Positions 27,383 to 38,500 of a stretch of 64,000 nucleotides of DNA are shown piece after piece. The stretch lies in assembly GCA_016235265.1 (NCBI GenBank), contig JACRLI010000004.1:107485-171484 (forward strand), in the 5' to 3' direction. The position numbers and the translations under genes are program-made. The number at the start of each line of letters is the position of its first letter. The first letter of the stretch is position 1. A model generated the notes under the pieces. It was not told the origin of the DNA and did not search any database. It saw nothing but the letters and a program-made list of their open reading frames with translations. The stretch comes from Candidatus Eisenbacteria bacterium (GTDB taxonomy: Bacteria; Eisenbacteria; RBG-16-71-46; JACRLI01).

Positions 27383-29443
27383 ATGAAACGGCTTCTCGCT
27401 CTTGGCGCCCTGCTTGTCGCGCTGTGCAGCCTGTCCGCCCCCGCGTTCGCTGCGCATGGTTGGGGAACCGGTGGTGACAGCACCCTGGCCGCCACTACCG
27501 TGTACGACGTGCAGCAGTACGGCACTACCACCGGCAACGCGCTGATCACCGGTCACCCGGTGGCCGGCGACACGCTGCGCCTTTCCGGGCTCATCGTCAC
27601 CGCGTTCGACCTCAAGCCCACCACCTACGGCTTCTGGGCGCAGGAGCCCGGCGGCGGCCCGTGGTCCGGCATCCTGTGCTACACCGGCGCGGACAACCCG
27701 ACCGCTCCCCCGGTTCCGGCCAACGGCTATCCGCACGACGCCATCGCCCTGGGTGACATCGTCACCGTGCAGGGCGTGTACGCTGAGTTCGGCGCCGCGG
27801 GCGTGACCCTGTCCGAAATCAACATCGGCAAGGGCCTCAACGGGACCTTCCCCTACTACGTGCAGAAGACCGGCCACACCGCCGTGCCGAGCCCGGTGCG
27901 CCTGGTGACCGGCGCGTTCCGCTTCACCGACGCCACCTGCGCCGAGCAGTGGGAAGGCGTGCTGGTGGAGCTGGACTCGGTGCAGATCACGCAGGGCTAC
28001 CCGTTCACCGAGGGCGGCCTGCAGCAGATGGAAGCCAACACGCCCCCGGCCTGCATGGGCGCGGGTGTGGACACCTGCCGCATCGACGACAAGATGATCC
28101 CGGGCACCCCGTCCAACTCCAGCACCTACTGGGTGGCGGGCACGCAGTACCGGACGGTGGTGGGCATCGCCAACCAGGAAAACGGCGGCTACAAGATCAT
28201 CCCGCGCAGCCTGACCGGCGACCTGACCTACATCGGCGCCGAGCCGCCGCCGAACCTGCTCCGCGCCTACTCCATTGACGCGACGCACGTCGTGGCCCTG
28301 TTCGACAAGAAGATGGACCCGGTGACCGCCACCGACCCGAACAACTACGCCATGCTGAACACCAACCCGTCCGGCGCCGGCACGCTTTCCACCGACTCCA
28401 CCAGCATCACGTTCCTGGTCTCGCCGGCGATGGTCGGTGGCTCTGCCGAGACGCTGTACGTGGCCGGTGTGAAGGGCGTTCCGCCGCTGGGCACCGCCAT
28501 GGTCGGCACACAGAAGAAGGGCTTCCGCGGCGGCATCACGCCGATCACCATGATCCAGACCCCGGGCTCGCAGCACGACTCGTCGGCGATCATCAACGAG
28601 TGGGTGACGACGCAGGGTGTGGCCACGGTGGGCAGCAGTGAGTACCGCAGCGGCGGCGCGATCTTCATCCAGGACATGTCCCTGGCCTCCTACAGTGGCG
28701 TGGAGACCTACTCCCCGCCGATCCAGGTCACCCGCGGTGACAACGTCACCATGGCCGGCCAGGTGCAGGAGTTCAACGGCAAGACCGAGCTGGGGCTGAT
28801 CTTCTACGCCGTGGTCAACAGCTCGGGCAACACGCTCCCGGCGCCGGTCGCCCTGACCGTGGCCCAGATGAACGGCAGCGCCCCGGCCACGGCCGAGTTG
28901 TACGAGGGCATGCTGGTCGCCACGACGGGCAAGGTCGCTTCGGACACGGTCGTTGACCCGACCCGGACCTGGCGCCTGCGCGCCGGTGCCGACACCATCA
29001 AGGTGGACCGGAACGCGCTGTACGCGTACACGCCGACTCCGGGCGATGACGTGGCCATGTGCGCCATCCTGGACTACTACAGTGGTCTGTGGACGCTCGC
29101 TCCGCGCGCCACGGACGACATGTACTGCGGCCCGTCCGGCCCGCTGGGCGTGGGCGACGGCAAGCTGGCGTTCGCGCTTCGCCAGAGCACCCCGAACCCG
29201 TTCAACCGCATGGCGAGCATCCGCTACAGCGTCGCCAAGTCGGCGCCGACGGCGCTCAAGATCTACAACGTCAACGGTCAGCTGGTGCGCTCGCTGTTCG
29301 ATGGCGTCCGTGCCGCGGGCGACTACAGCGCCACGTGGGACGGCCGCAACGAGAGCGGCAAGTCGGTCAGCTCGGGCATCTACTACTACCGCCTGAGCTC
29401 CGGCAACCAGTCGCTGACGAAGAAGCTGGTCCTGTCGCGGTAG
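27383..29443 (+). CDS. Secreted protein with OB-fold-like domains and FlgD-like sorting domain
   Basis: This 686-residue protein has a signal peptide (LLALGALLVALCSLSAPAFA) and a GGAGG site before its ATG. Two similar units (about residues 35-180 and 390-550) carry GDTLRLSGLIVTAFD/YGFWAQEPGGGPW and WVTTQGVATV/AIFIQDMSLAS patterns, like the OB-fold or DUF5689-type domains of secreted nucleases and adhesins. An Ig-like unit lies between (AYSIDATHVVALFDKKMD). The C-terminal 85 residues are a textbook FlgD-like sorting domain: TPNPFNRMASIRYSV, LKIYNVNGQLVRSLF, GIYYYRLSSG. No catalytic residues are evident. It has its own promoter and terminator, so it is probably well expressed. Confidence 0.8.
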   Translation: MKRLLALGALLVALCSLSAPAFAAHGWGTGGDSTLAATTVYDVQQYGTTTGNALITGHPVAGDTLRLSGLIVTAFDLKPTTYGFWAQEPGGGPWSGILCYTGADNPTAPPVPANGYPHDAIALGDIVTVQGVYAEFGAAGVTLSEINIGKGLNGTFPYYVQKTGHTAVPSPVRLVTGAFRFTDATCAEQWEGVLVELDSVQITQGYPFTEGGLQQMEANTPPACMGAGVDTCRIDDKMIPGTPSNSSTYWVAGTQYRTVVGIANQENGGYKIIPRSLTGDLTYIGAEPPPNLLRAYSIDATHVVALFDKKMDPVTATDPNNYAMLNTNPSGAGTLSTDSTSITFLVSPAMVGGSAETLYVAGVKGVPPLGTAMVGTQKKGFRGGITPITMIQTPGSQHDSSAIINEWVTTQGVATVGSSEYRSGGAIFIQDMSLASYSGVETYSPPIQVTRGDNVTMAGQVQEFNGKTELGLIFYAVVNSSGNTLPAPVALTVAQMNGSAPATAELYEGMLVATTGKVASDTVVDPTRTWRLRAGADTIKVDRNALYAYTPTPGDDVAMCAILDYYSGLWTLAPRATDDMYCGPSGPLGVGDGKLAFALRQSTPNPFNRMASIRYSVAKSAPTALKIYNVNGQLVRSLFDGVRAAGDYSATWDGRNESGKSVSSGIYYYRLSSGNQSLTKKLVLSR

Positions 29444-29490
29444 TTTCAGCCGCCCCGGAAGTTCGGGGCCGATAGGACAGTCGAACAACC

Positions 29491-29530
29491 AGGCGGGCGG
29501 GACCTTCGAGGTTCCGCCCGCCTTGGTTTT
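29491..29530 (+). terminator. Intrinsic terminator
   Basis: A 14-bp stem (29491-29504 with 29510-29523, with one mismatch or wobble) closes a TTCGA loop and is followed by TGGTTTT, 47 bases after the stop of the secreted-protein gene. Confidence 0.85.
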
Positions 29531-29740
29531 GTGACTCGACCTGCGTGCGTGCATGGCCCCCGCGGTGTGCTATGCTGTTCGTGTCGGCGGGGCCAAGCCC
29601 CGCGGCGGGCTCCGTCTCCATCGGGTCCCCTCCTGCCGTGCTCGAGTTCCCCTCCCTGGCTGTTCGCGTCCCGTTGCCCTGTCCCCTCCCTTGTTCCAGC
29701 CCCTCCTTGTTGTGGCCACCGGACCCCTCGGGAGAATGCC

Positions 29741-30457
29741 ATGTCGGCTGTTGTCGCTCGGCTGGACGGGTATGGCGCCTCGGAATTGAAGGAGGCTGCG
29801 CGGCGGTTCATGACGGCGGGGGCGACGGGATCGGCGGCGGTGAGCCTGGCGCTGGTGCTGGCGGCCCTGGGGGCGCTGGAGCTGGCGCGAAGACTGACGC
29901 CGCCAACTCGGTCGCGGGTGATCGTCTACCCGCGCTGGTACGAGGCACCGCCGATCAGGGTTCAGAAGTACACGCCCGAGGTACCGTCCAGGCCGGCCAG
30001 CTTCACCAACGGGATCGCCGTGCCGGTCCCCGATGCCACGGCGCCGGCGGACCACACGCTGCCGAGTTCGGAGGAGATCCAGCGCGCGCTGGATGCCGTT
30101 CCGGGCGCGGTCGGCGCGTCGGACCGGATCGTGATCGCGCCGCCTCCCGAGGATGCATCCCAGCAGCGCACGGACACTCCGTACTACGACGAGCCGCCCA
30201 TGGTGTCGCGCGCCGTCATGCCGCGCTACCCGCCGCTGGCGAAGGAAGCCGGCATCGAGGGCCTGGTGGTGCTCCGGGTGTACGTAGGCGCGGACGGGAA
30301 GCCGCAAAGGGTGGAGATCTTCAAGGGCGTGCCGGTGCTCAACGAGGCCGCCACGGAGGCGGTAATGCAGTATCGCTTCAAGCCCGCGCTGGTGAACGAC
30401 CACCCGGTCGCGGCGTGGGTGGAGGTGCCGATCCGGTTCGTGATGAACGGGCCGTAG
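29741..30457 (+). CDS. tonB: TonB-family energy transducer
   Basis: ATG 29741 follows GGGAG and gives 238 residues; open sequence upstream is not protein-like. One membrane segment (AAVSLALVLAALGALELA, about residues 32-50) anchors the protein in the inner membrane. A proline-containing periplasmic spacer follows. The C-terminal TonB domain (about 150-236) has MPRYPPLAKEAGIEGLVVL, VGADGKPQRVEIFKG and AVMQYRFKPAL, the standard pattern. It transmits proton-motive force to outer-membrane receptors; the receptor encoded at 18299-21253 is the obvious local partner. No exbB or exbD is adjacent. The 297 bases before it hold only the upstream terminator. Confidence 0.9.
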   Translation: MSAVVARLDGYGASELKEAARRFMTAGATGSAAVSLALVLAALGALELARRLTPPTRSRVIVYPRWYEAPPIRVQKYTPEVPSRPASFTNGIAVPVPDATAPADHTLPSSEEIQRALDAVPGAVGASDRIVIAPPPEDASQQRTDTPYYDEPPMVSRAVMPRYPPLAKEAGIEGLVVLRVYVGADGKPQRVEIFKGVPVLNEAATEAVMQYRFKPALVNDHPVAAWVEVPIRFVMNGP

Positions 30458-30494
30458 AATTCGGGCACCGCGCCGGCGCCGGCCGGCCGGCCGT

Positions 30495-30523
30495 TTGACC
30501 TGCCGGGTGCCCCCGGCTAGATT
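30495..30523 (+). promoter_or_regulatory. Sigma-70-like promoter upstream of the A2M-like gene
   Basis: TTGACC (30495-30500) and TAGATT (30518-30523) are separated by exactly 17 bases. The predicted leader to the GTG start at 30673 is about 145 bases. Confidence 0.5.
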
Positions 30524-30672
30524 GGCATGGAGATCCGGGGGCCCCGCGCCCCCGGCTCCGGCCGCTCCTTCTCATTCCTGCTGAAGCCCCGACACCTTCC
30601 CGGGCCGGCCCTGACCCCCCACGTTCCAATGACCTCTCCGCGACCAAGCCTGCACTTCCAAAGGAGATGGCC

Positions 30673-33600
30673 GTGAAGAAATGGCAAGTGTGGCTGTTGA
30701 TCTGCAGTCTCGGGTGCGCTGCTGCATCCTCCCCATGCCCCGGGGCAGAGGCCGGATTCACGGGAGAGATCGCCGGCCGCGTCGTCGGCGCGGAGGACCC
30801 CCTCACCGGACTGCGCGGCGCACTGATTGTGGCTAAGTGCCGGCTCGTCGGATGGGTGGACTCCACTCGCACCGATGCGAACGGCCGATTCCACCTTTCA
30901 CGCGTGCCCCTGGAAGTCGTCGAACTGGAGGCGGTGCTCCCCGGGTGGCAGCAGGACCCGGATCGGACGTACCCGGTATCTCCCGACGCCGCACGCCTGC
31001 AGCCGGTCCTGGTGATGTCCCGACTGTGTTCCGTCCAGGGCCGGGTGGTCGATCCCGAAGGGCGCCCCATGCCGGGCGCGACAGTGGAGGGCGCGGCGGC
31101 GGGGACTGCGACCACAGACGCGGCGGGCCGTTTTACGATCTCGAACGTGCCCGCCAGCGTGGGCGAGCTGACGGTCCGTGCGGACGGCTTCCTGAGGCGC
31201 GGCGCCAGGATTCAGTGCCCGGAATTCGGCGGGTTGGTCGTGCTCCCGGACATCGTGCTCACCCGCGGCCGAACGGTTTCGGGGCGGGTCCTCGGGCCGG
31301 ATGGTCACCCATTGCCGAACATCTGGGTGGATTTCACGGAGGTCAGGGCGACCACGGATGCGGACGGCAGATTCACCGCGCGCGGCGTGCGCCCCGGCGG
31401 CCAGGTCCGTGTGCACGCCTGGGGCATGATCGAAGTGTCGATCCCGCTGCCGGAGGACGCCGAGGACGTCACGGACCTGACGATCCGTCTGCACGGGAAG
31501 CCCCCGGAGGCCCCATACCACCGCCCCATTTCGCTGCGCGTGTCGCCCGACGCGGGAAGCCCTTCCGATAGCTTCGAAATCGCCGTCTTTTCGGAGCCCG
31601 AAGACACCGTGCGCGTGAGAGTGCTCGACCTGGAGGGACGCGCCGTATTCGACCGTCAGGCGAAAACTGGCGCCCGGTTCATTGACTACCGGGCCTGGGT
31701 CGGGCCACTGCCGGGGGGCCAGTACACGGTCAGCGCCGAGGGCAAGTGGGGTGCTGCCCCCCGACAGACGCTCCGGGTGAGTTCCATCGCGCTGGTGTGC
31801 GAACTGATGCCGGGCGCATATCGGATTCGCGCGGTCCGCATCGCGGACGGCAAGCCGGTGGCGAGACTGGATCTGCTGGATGGCGAGCGCAGGTTCCTGG
31901 GACGCACCGACTCCCATGGGGCGATCGAGACCAACCTGGTCCGAGGCAACGAAATCGTGGTCGCCGACTCGGCGCACGACGCAGTGTGCCTGCGAATCCC
32001 AATTCCCCCGCGCCCGCCTGTGATGCGGAGGCTGGCCACGCTGCTGGACCGGCCGATCGTCCGGCCCGGCGGGAAGGTGGGATTCAAGCTGGTCGCCCGC
32101 GAGGAGCGCCAGGGGCGTCTGGAGCCCTCGAGCGGCGCCAATGTGGCCGTGGGGCTGAGCGTGGAAGGAACCCCTTGCGGCACCTCGGAGGGGCGCTTCG
32201 ACAGCACTGGCGTCTACGTGGACTCACTTCGCGCCACGGACAAGATCAGCCTGGGCGACGCAACACTGGCGGTGGGAATGCGCGACATTTCCCAGAAGCG
32301 GTCCCTTCCGATCACCGAACGGCCCACGCCCTCCCTTCGAATCGAGCTTTCCGCCGATGCAACACGCGTGTTCGCCGGAGACTCGGCCGTATTCCACGTG
32401 AAGCTCCACCGGTCGGACGGCTATCCGGCCTCCGGCGTCATGCTGGCGACGGCGTTGACGATGGACTCGGAAGCGCGCCACTGGGAGAAGCCCGGTCGAG
32501 TGCGCCGGCGCGCGTCGACGCCGACGGAGTACGACACGCTCTTCTCGAACGTGGACGGCACGGCGCTGGTGAGGAGGGCCACTCCGGGACTCCTGCCCCG
32601 CACGGCACGCGTCACGCTGCGGGTGACCGCCCAGGAGGGCGGCTCCGAACCGGTCACTGCCGAGTCCGCGACCTCGGTGGGTACCTCGGCCTTGACCCTC
32701 GAGCTGCTGCCTCACAAATCGGGCACGGCGGAAACCGGTCCGGCGGCGAGGATCCGCGTGACCTCGCCGGCCGGCCCCGCACGCGGCGCCCACGTGTGGG
32801 TCTGGCTGCTGCAGGGCGGCCGCCTGCTCGAGAGCGCCGAGCTGGTGGCCGATTCCAGCGGCATGGCGGAGTGGGCCGGCAGGGACACCACCTCCCGCGG
32901 GCGCAACTTCACCGTATGTGCCGGGGGGGTGGACGATGCGGGCCGGCCAGCGCTGGTGCGCAGCGAATTGCCCATCCGGGGACCCCTGGTCCCCCCGCCG
33001 GGGCAACCTGTGCCTGCTCCGGCCCCGACTCCGGCTCCCGTCACCCACGACGACCGGGTTCCTGGCACGCGGCCTACCCCAACCCCACAGCCGTCCACAT
33101 TCGGCCTTGAGGCCTGCGCCGACACGGTGCAGGGCGATGGTCCGAAGGCGTGCTTCGCCATCGTGTCGGACCACGAAGGCGTGGCGCACGTCTTTCTCGC
33201 AGCAGCCGATCCGATCGAGAAGCTCTCTGACGTGGCCTTCGGCAGGGGGCGAACGCTCTTCACGGTTCCGTCTGCACGATTTGGCGCGGGGGGCTTGAGC
33301 GTTGCGGCATACACCTACTGGGAGCGGCGGGTGCTGGAGTCGCACGCGAGCACCGTAGTCAGGCGCCGTGACAAGGAACTCGACGTGCAGGTCCAGCCCG
33401 GCCGGACGACCCTGCATCCCGGGGACACTCTGGATCTCACGATCGCGGTGCGCGACTGGAAGGGTGCGGGAGTGCCCGCCGAGGTGCACGTGGCGGTCTA
33501 TGACAGCGCGCTGGTCGCGTTCGCCCCGGATCGGAACCCGGACCTGCTCCGTAGTTTCTACACCCTGCCACCGATGCCGTTGGTCGTCGCGTATTCGCCA

Positions 33601-35505
33601 CCTGTGCCACCGGCGAGAGGCTCGGGGAGCGCGGGAGGCCACGTGGCGTACAAGTCGCTGGACAACCTGGAACAGCTGATGAGCCCGATGGCCTCCGCGC
33701 GCCCGTCAATCGCCCTGGATTCCCCCCCGCGGGTCCGCGAGGACTTCCGCGACGAGGCCCTCTGGATTCCCAGGCTTCAAGCCGGCGCCGACGGCGTGGC
33801 GCATGTGGCCGTCCGCGTGCCCGACAACCTGACCGCATGGAGCATCACCGCCCACGCCGTCGGCCCGGGCACGATGCGGGTCACGGTGCGCGAAGCCCCC
33901 GGTCAGCCGGCGCGAAGGTTCGACGAGTGGCGCGCACAAGTGGATGGAGGAAGACTCGAGGCGCCGGTCTCGCCGGTCCAGGCCTCCCCGGCCCGTGCAG
34001 GCGAAGGCAGGGTCGTCGTGAAGGCAGGCGAGACAGGGTCGCTGCGTGTGGAGATCGCCACCCGGGCCGATTCGGTGGGGGATGCCCTGGCCCAAGTGTA
34101 CCGTGTGGAGCCGCGGTTCCGGACGGTGTTCGGCCGCGGGCAAGAGCCGGGTGTAGCCTGGGACTCAGTCACCACGAGGCGCTGGGCCGCCCCGGCGTTT
34201 GCCGTGGCCATGCGCGATGGGTACGACCGAATCGCGCTTCGGAATGCGTCCGGATCGGTGCGCCTGGCCTCCGTGGCTGCGGTGGAGCGATTGGGTAGCG
34301 AGTGGACCGCGAGACTGCTTCCTCGCGGGTTGCTGAGCGCTGTCCGGGCTCTGCGCGAAGTTGCGGCGGACGGGTCGGAACTCTCGGCCACCGCGACGGT
34401 GCGTGCATTTCTGTGCGACTCCCTGGACAACCCGGCGCTCTTCACTCGGGCGGATGGCTCTCTTGACGTCCCCGCCGCATGCGACTTCCTGGTGGCGGTC
34501 ACCGCGGGACGGGATTCGCTGGCGGCCGAAACGGCCTCGCGCCTGGACGCGCTCGCCATGAGGACCGCGCGGGCGGCGCGCGGGCCCCGGACGAGGACGG
34601 CCGACGTCGCCTCGGCCCGCCGGGCGCTCGCCGCGCTGTGGCGGCGGTTTGGAACCCCGTGCGATGCCTCCGGCTGGAGCCGGGAGCTGCCCCGGCTGTC
34701 GTCTGCGACACGCGTTGATTTCGCTGCGGGCTTCGAGGAGCCCGTGGAAGCTGCGGACCTGTGGGCCGCCGCCGACTCTGTGGTTCTGACTCGGGCGGCG
34801 CCCGAGCTTTCCGACACCAGCATCTGGCTCGCATTGCTCGGCGGCCGGGGCCGGGGGCCGCTCCGGACCTGGCCACTGGTGCTCATGTCGCACCTCCGGA
34901 CCAGCGACACTGCACCGGCAAAGGGACTCGTATTCCCTCCGGGTTGGGCCGGCCGGATCGCGCTTCCGGAGGTGGCTGCCGGACTGCCCGAGCGCGCGAC
35001 CCCGGGAGTATTGCGAACCGCGCTCCATCGAGGGCACGCCGCGACCTTCGAAGCTCCAGATTCCTCGACGGGCACGCTGACAGTGACCTTCCTCCGATGG
35101 GTGTCCGTGAAGAGCCGATGGGCACATGCGGCCCGGGAGCTGGAGGCGGTGCGTGGCCCGCTTCACCTCGGCGAGGTGGTGCGCATGGTGGTGCGCTCCA
35201 GCCGTGCGATCGAATGGGACGGGCTCCTCATCCGGGTCCCGATGTGCGGGGCCCTGGATTCCAGGCACGTGGTGGACCAGGCGCGGCGGGAGCAACACGC
35301 GGGCATGGGAGCGGCACTCCACGGTGCCGCGCAACTGGAGGGCATCGCGTTGCGGCCGGGATCTGCCGGGTCGGAGGTGTGGTCCGGTGACTTCCGGGTG
35401 ACCCACGCGGGCCGCTTCACGCTCCTGCCCGTGGTGGTGTACAGCCCGATGAACCCGGATATCTACAGGGTGTCGCCGCCGATGATGCTGGAGGTCGTAC
35501 AGTAG
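30673..35505 (+). CDS. Alpha-2-macroglobulin-like envelope protein with regulatory-domain repeats
   Basis: GTG 30673 is preferred because GGAG lies six bases upstream; the ATG at 30667 abuts it. The protein has 1,610 residues with a signal peptide (WQVWLLICSLGCAAASS). Three carboxypeptidase-regulatory-like sandwiches (about 25-280) share patterns such as VQGRVVDPEGRPMPGATVEG and TTDAAGRFTISNV. MG-like domains follow, then a Pro-rich linker (about 770-810). The A2M core FRDEALWIPRLQAG, then VPDNLTAWSITAHAV, lies near 1020-1060. The thioester motif CGEQ was not found where it should follow, so covalent trapping of proteases is doubtful. It may act as a bait-type protease inhibitor or structural envelope protein. 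tonB is upstream. Confidence 0.8.
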   Translation: MKKWQVWLLICSLGCAAASSPCPGAEAGFTGEIAGRVVGAEDPLTGLRGALIVAKCRLVGWVDSTRTDANGRFHLSRVPLEVVELEAVLPGWQQDPDRTYPVSPDAARLQPVLVMSRLCSVQGRVVDPEGRPMPGATVEGAAAGTATTDAAGRFTISNVPASVGELTVRADGFLRRGARIQCPEFGGLVVLPDIVLTRGRTVSGRVLGPDGHPLPNIWVDFTEVRATTDADGRFTARGVRPGGQVRVHAWGMIEVSIPLPEDAEDVTDLTIRLHGKPPEAPYHRPISLRVSPDAGSPSDSFEIAVFSEPEDTVRVRVLDLEGRAVFDRQAKTGARFIDYRAWVGPLPGGQYTVSAEGKWGAAPRQTLRVSSIALVCELMPGAYRIRAVRIADGKPVARLDLLDGERRFLGRTDSHGAIETNLVRGNEIVVADSAHDAVCLRIPIPPRPPVMRRLATLLDRPIVRPGGKVGFKLVAREERQGRLEPSSGANVAVGLSVEGTPCGTSEGRFDSTGVYVDSLRATDKISLGDATLAVGMRDISQKRSLPITERPTPSLRIELSADATRVFAGDSAVFHVKLHRSDGYPASGVMLATALTMDSEARHWEKPGRVRRRASTPTEYDTLFSNVDGTALVRRATPGLLPRTARVTLRVTAQEGGSEPVTAESATSVGTSALTLELLPHKSGTAETGPAARIRVTSPAGPARGAHVWVWLLQGGRLLESAELVADSSGMAEWAGRDTTSRGRNFTVCAGGVDDAGRPALVRSELPIRGPLVPPPGQPVPAPAPTPAPVTHDDRVPGTRPTPTPQPSTFGLEACADTVQGDGPKACFAIVSDHEGVAHVFLAAADPIEKLSDVAFGRGRTLFTVPSARFGAGGLSVAAYTYWERRVLESHASTVVRRRDKELDVQVQPGRTTLHPGDTLDLTIAVRDWKGAGVPAEVHVAVYDSALVAFAPDRNPDLLRSFYTLPPMPLVVAYSPPVPPARGSGSAGGHVAYKSLDNLEQLMSPMASARPSIALDSPPRVREDFRDEALWIPRLQAGADGVAHVAVRVPDNLTAWSITAHAVGPGTMRVTVREAPGQPARRFDEWRAQVDGGRLEAPVSPVQASPARAGEGRVVVKAGETGSLRVEIATRADSVGDALAQVYRVEPRFRTVFGRGQEPGVAWDSVTTRRWAAPAFAVAMRDGYDRIALRNASGSVRLASVAAVERLGSEWTARLLPRGLLSAVRALREVAADGSELSATATVRAFLCDSLDNPALFTRADGSLDVPAACDFLVAVTAGRDSLAAETASRLDALAMRTARAARGPRTRTADVASARRALAALWRRFGTPCDASGWSRELPRLSSATRVDFAAGFEEPVEAADLWAAADSVVLTRAAPELSDTSIWLALLGGRGRGPLRTWPLVLMSHLRTSDTAPAKGLVFPPGWAGRIALPEVAAGLPERATPGVLRTALHRGHAATFEAPDSSTGTLTVTFLRWVSVKSRWAHAARELEAVRGPLHLGEVVRMVVRSSRAIEWDGLLIRVPMCGALDSRHVVDQARREQHAGMGAALHGAAQLEGIALRPGSAGSEVWSGDFRVTHAGRFTLLPVVVYSPMNPDIYRVSPPMMLEVVQ

Positions 35506-35572
35506 GAATCGGCCGCCGGGCCGGCGCCGCCCATGCGGGGCCCCGGGTTGGGTCGGGGCATCTGCGGTACGG

Positions 35573-38500
35573 CTAAGGCAGCAGCACCAGCTTCGAACGC
35601 GCCTCGACGGCACCGGCCCGGAAGCGCACCAGGTACACGCCTGCGGGCATGCGACTCGCGGGTTCCCACGTCACCTGCCCGGCCTCCTGTGGGTCCAGCG
35701 CGCGCAGGCCCACGCGACGCCCTGCGGCGTCGAAGATCTCGATGCTGCCGCGCTCCGCGTGCAGCGGCACGGCGAACCAGGCCCGGCCGTGCTGCGGGTT
35801 GCCCAGCACCTGGAAGCGCGCCGGCGGCGCAGGGCGCTCCAGCGCGGCGCGGTTGACCCTGCCGGCGCCGTCGGCCCACAACACTTCGGTCACGCCGCGC
35901 ACACCGGAGGGCAGCCGCAGGAAGCGCTCCAAGCCCACCGCGGCCACACCCACCACCGAGCCGTCCACGGCGCGCCACGCGTGCGCGCCTCCGGATTCGC
36001 GGCTGGCGCCCCCGCCGGACGTGCCGGATCCGGTCCACTGCACCGCGCGGGCGCCCTCCGGCAGCCGCAGGCCGTGCGCCGCGGCGTCCCAGGTGGCCGA
36101 GCCCCGTTCCGCGGAGGCCACCACGGTCCCCGGCGCGGTGGCCCGGGCCGCGAGGTCCACCATGCATACCAGGTCCACCACGTCCACGGCGCCGCTGGTG
36201 TCGCAGTCGGAGGCGAACCGCTCGCGCGGGGTGAGCGCGCGGCGGCCCAGGATGGCATCCGCAGCCACGGCCACGTCGGCCAGGGTCACGTGTCCGTCCC
36301 CGGTCACGTCGCCCAGCCGGGGTGCGAGGACCTGGAAGAGAACCGGCGGGCTCCACGAGCCGAACGCGGACACGCGCAGCCCCTGCGCCCCCAGCGCCGC
36401 GTCGTCGGGAAGGATGAAGTGGGCGGTGAGCGAGTCACCCACGTTCAGCGCGCCGCGGGTCCCTCCCACGCTCACCGAGTCGGCCAGCGCCGAGCCGGGG
36501 TCCAAGCCCGTGCCCGTGACGGTGATGCTCACGCCGAACGCCGCGCTGTCCGGAGACACCGAAGCGATCGCCGGCCGCGGCATCACCACCAGCCCGGGGA
36601 AGCTGAACGGGATCCCGCGGGGGTTGGTGCCAGTCACCGGGTGCTCGCCCAGGATCGCCGTGGTGTCCACGCTCAGCGGGAAGGCTATGGAATCCGCCAG
36701 CGGGAGCGTGGGGGAAGTGGCGGGGCCGTGCACGTCCGCGCCGAAGTCGAAATTGGTTCCCGGCATGAGGTAGATGCCCGCGATGCTCGCGCTGCGGCCC
36801 TCCGCACCCCGCCCCAGGTGCCGCGGGCGGACCCGCGGCGTGGCGATCTGGAACGTGGTGTCGCTCACCGAAGCGTGGAACTGGGTCACGGTGACCGGCC
36901 GCCAGCCGTTGGACGCCAGCGGCGACACGTCGAACTTCGCCAGCAGCGTGTCGGGGCTCACGTACGTGACCTCGCTCACGGTCACGTCCGATTGCACGTG
37001 CACCTGCGCGCCCGGCTCGAAGAAGCGCCCCAGCACCCTCACCGATGACGACGCGCCCGGTCCCAGGAACGGCGGCTGCACCCCGAGGATCCGCGGGGTG
37101 GCGGCGTCCACCTGGAACGGGCCGGACTGCGAGGGCGTCAGCAGGTTGTAGCTGGCGGTCAGGCGGTCCGCGGGGGTGCCGCGGCCCACCGTCACCGTTC
37201 CGGTCCACGCGCCGGCGGTGAAGGGGCTGGTGGCGGCGCGATCCAGCGTCCCGGTGAGGTCCGTCAGCCCCACGACGCCGTTGAACGTGGGCACCATGTT
37301 GTTGTACGCGTCCACCGCGCGCATGGTGACCAGGAAGGGAACGCGCGCCTTCTGCGTGGCGATGGGGGCAAAATCGAAGCCCGCATGCGGGGCGGGCTGC
37401 ACGGTGAAGGGGGCCGAGACTCCCGTGTGCTTGCTGGCCGGGGGCAGCAGGTCTTCAACATGAATCTTCGTGGTGGCGGCCATGGTGATGGTGCAGTTCA
37501 CCGTCACCACGCCGGCGGTGAAGGCGCCCGAGTTGAGGGGCGCCAGGGTGCCGCTGTCGTCGGTCATGTTCACGGAACTGGTGAAGTAGGGCGTGGTGCC
37601 GCCCAGGTCGTCCAGCGCCCGGATGGTGACCGCGAAGGGGACGCCGGCCACGTACGCCCCGGCGGCCGGCGTGACCGAGAACAGGGCCAGCGACGGCGGG
37701 TTCACGTCAATGTAGGCGCTGCTGCCGTGGAACGCGCCGGAGGTGGCGGTCACCTGGTTGAACGCGGTGGTGTCGCTCACCACCACCGTGCCGCTCCACG
37801 AGCCGGCCGCGATCGCGCCCGTGGTGGGGGTGATGCGGTGCTTGCGGTCGTCCAGCGTGGCGGTGCCCGCGAAGGAGGAGGTGAGGTTGCCGTAGGCGTC
37901 CACGGCGGACACGGTGAGCGGGAACGCCCGGCTCACGACGCGCGCCAGCCGCCGCGACGGGTTCGCCACCTGCGCGGTGTCCGGCGGCGCGGTGACCATG
38001 AGCCGCAGCGTCGGGCCCGCCACCACGCTGAACGGCACGGAGAGCCCGGAGTAGCCCACGCCCAGTGCCGCGATCCGGTTCCCCACGCGCGCCCGGGTCA
38101 CGCGCACGCTGTCCGACCAGATGCCCGCGGTGAAGCCGCCCGTGGCCGAGGGCACGATGGTGCCGGTGCTGTCGCCCAGCTGGACGGCGGTGGTGTAGCT
38201 GCCCACGGTGTAGCCGGAATCGTCCACGGCGCGAATCGAGAGCGGGAACTTCACGCCCGCGGTGACGGGGGCGCCGGACACGTTCACGGCGAAGCCGGCC
38301 ATGTGCTGCGCCGCCACGTGGAAGAGGTTCGAGGAGCCCAGCTTGCCGCTGGCGAAGATCAGGATCGAGTCGGGATCCACGGCCACGGGCACGGTGAACG
38401 TCCCCGCCCACACGCCGGCGGTGAACGCCAGCGAGGATGGTGCCAGCAGCCCGCTCACGTCGGTGGCGGACGCGGGCCCCACGAAACCGTCGGCGATGTT

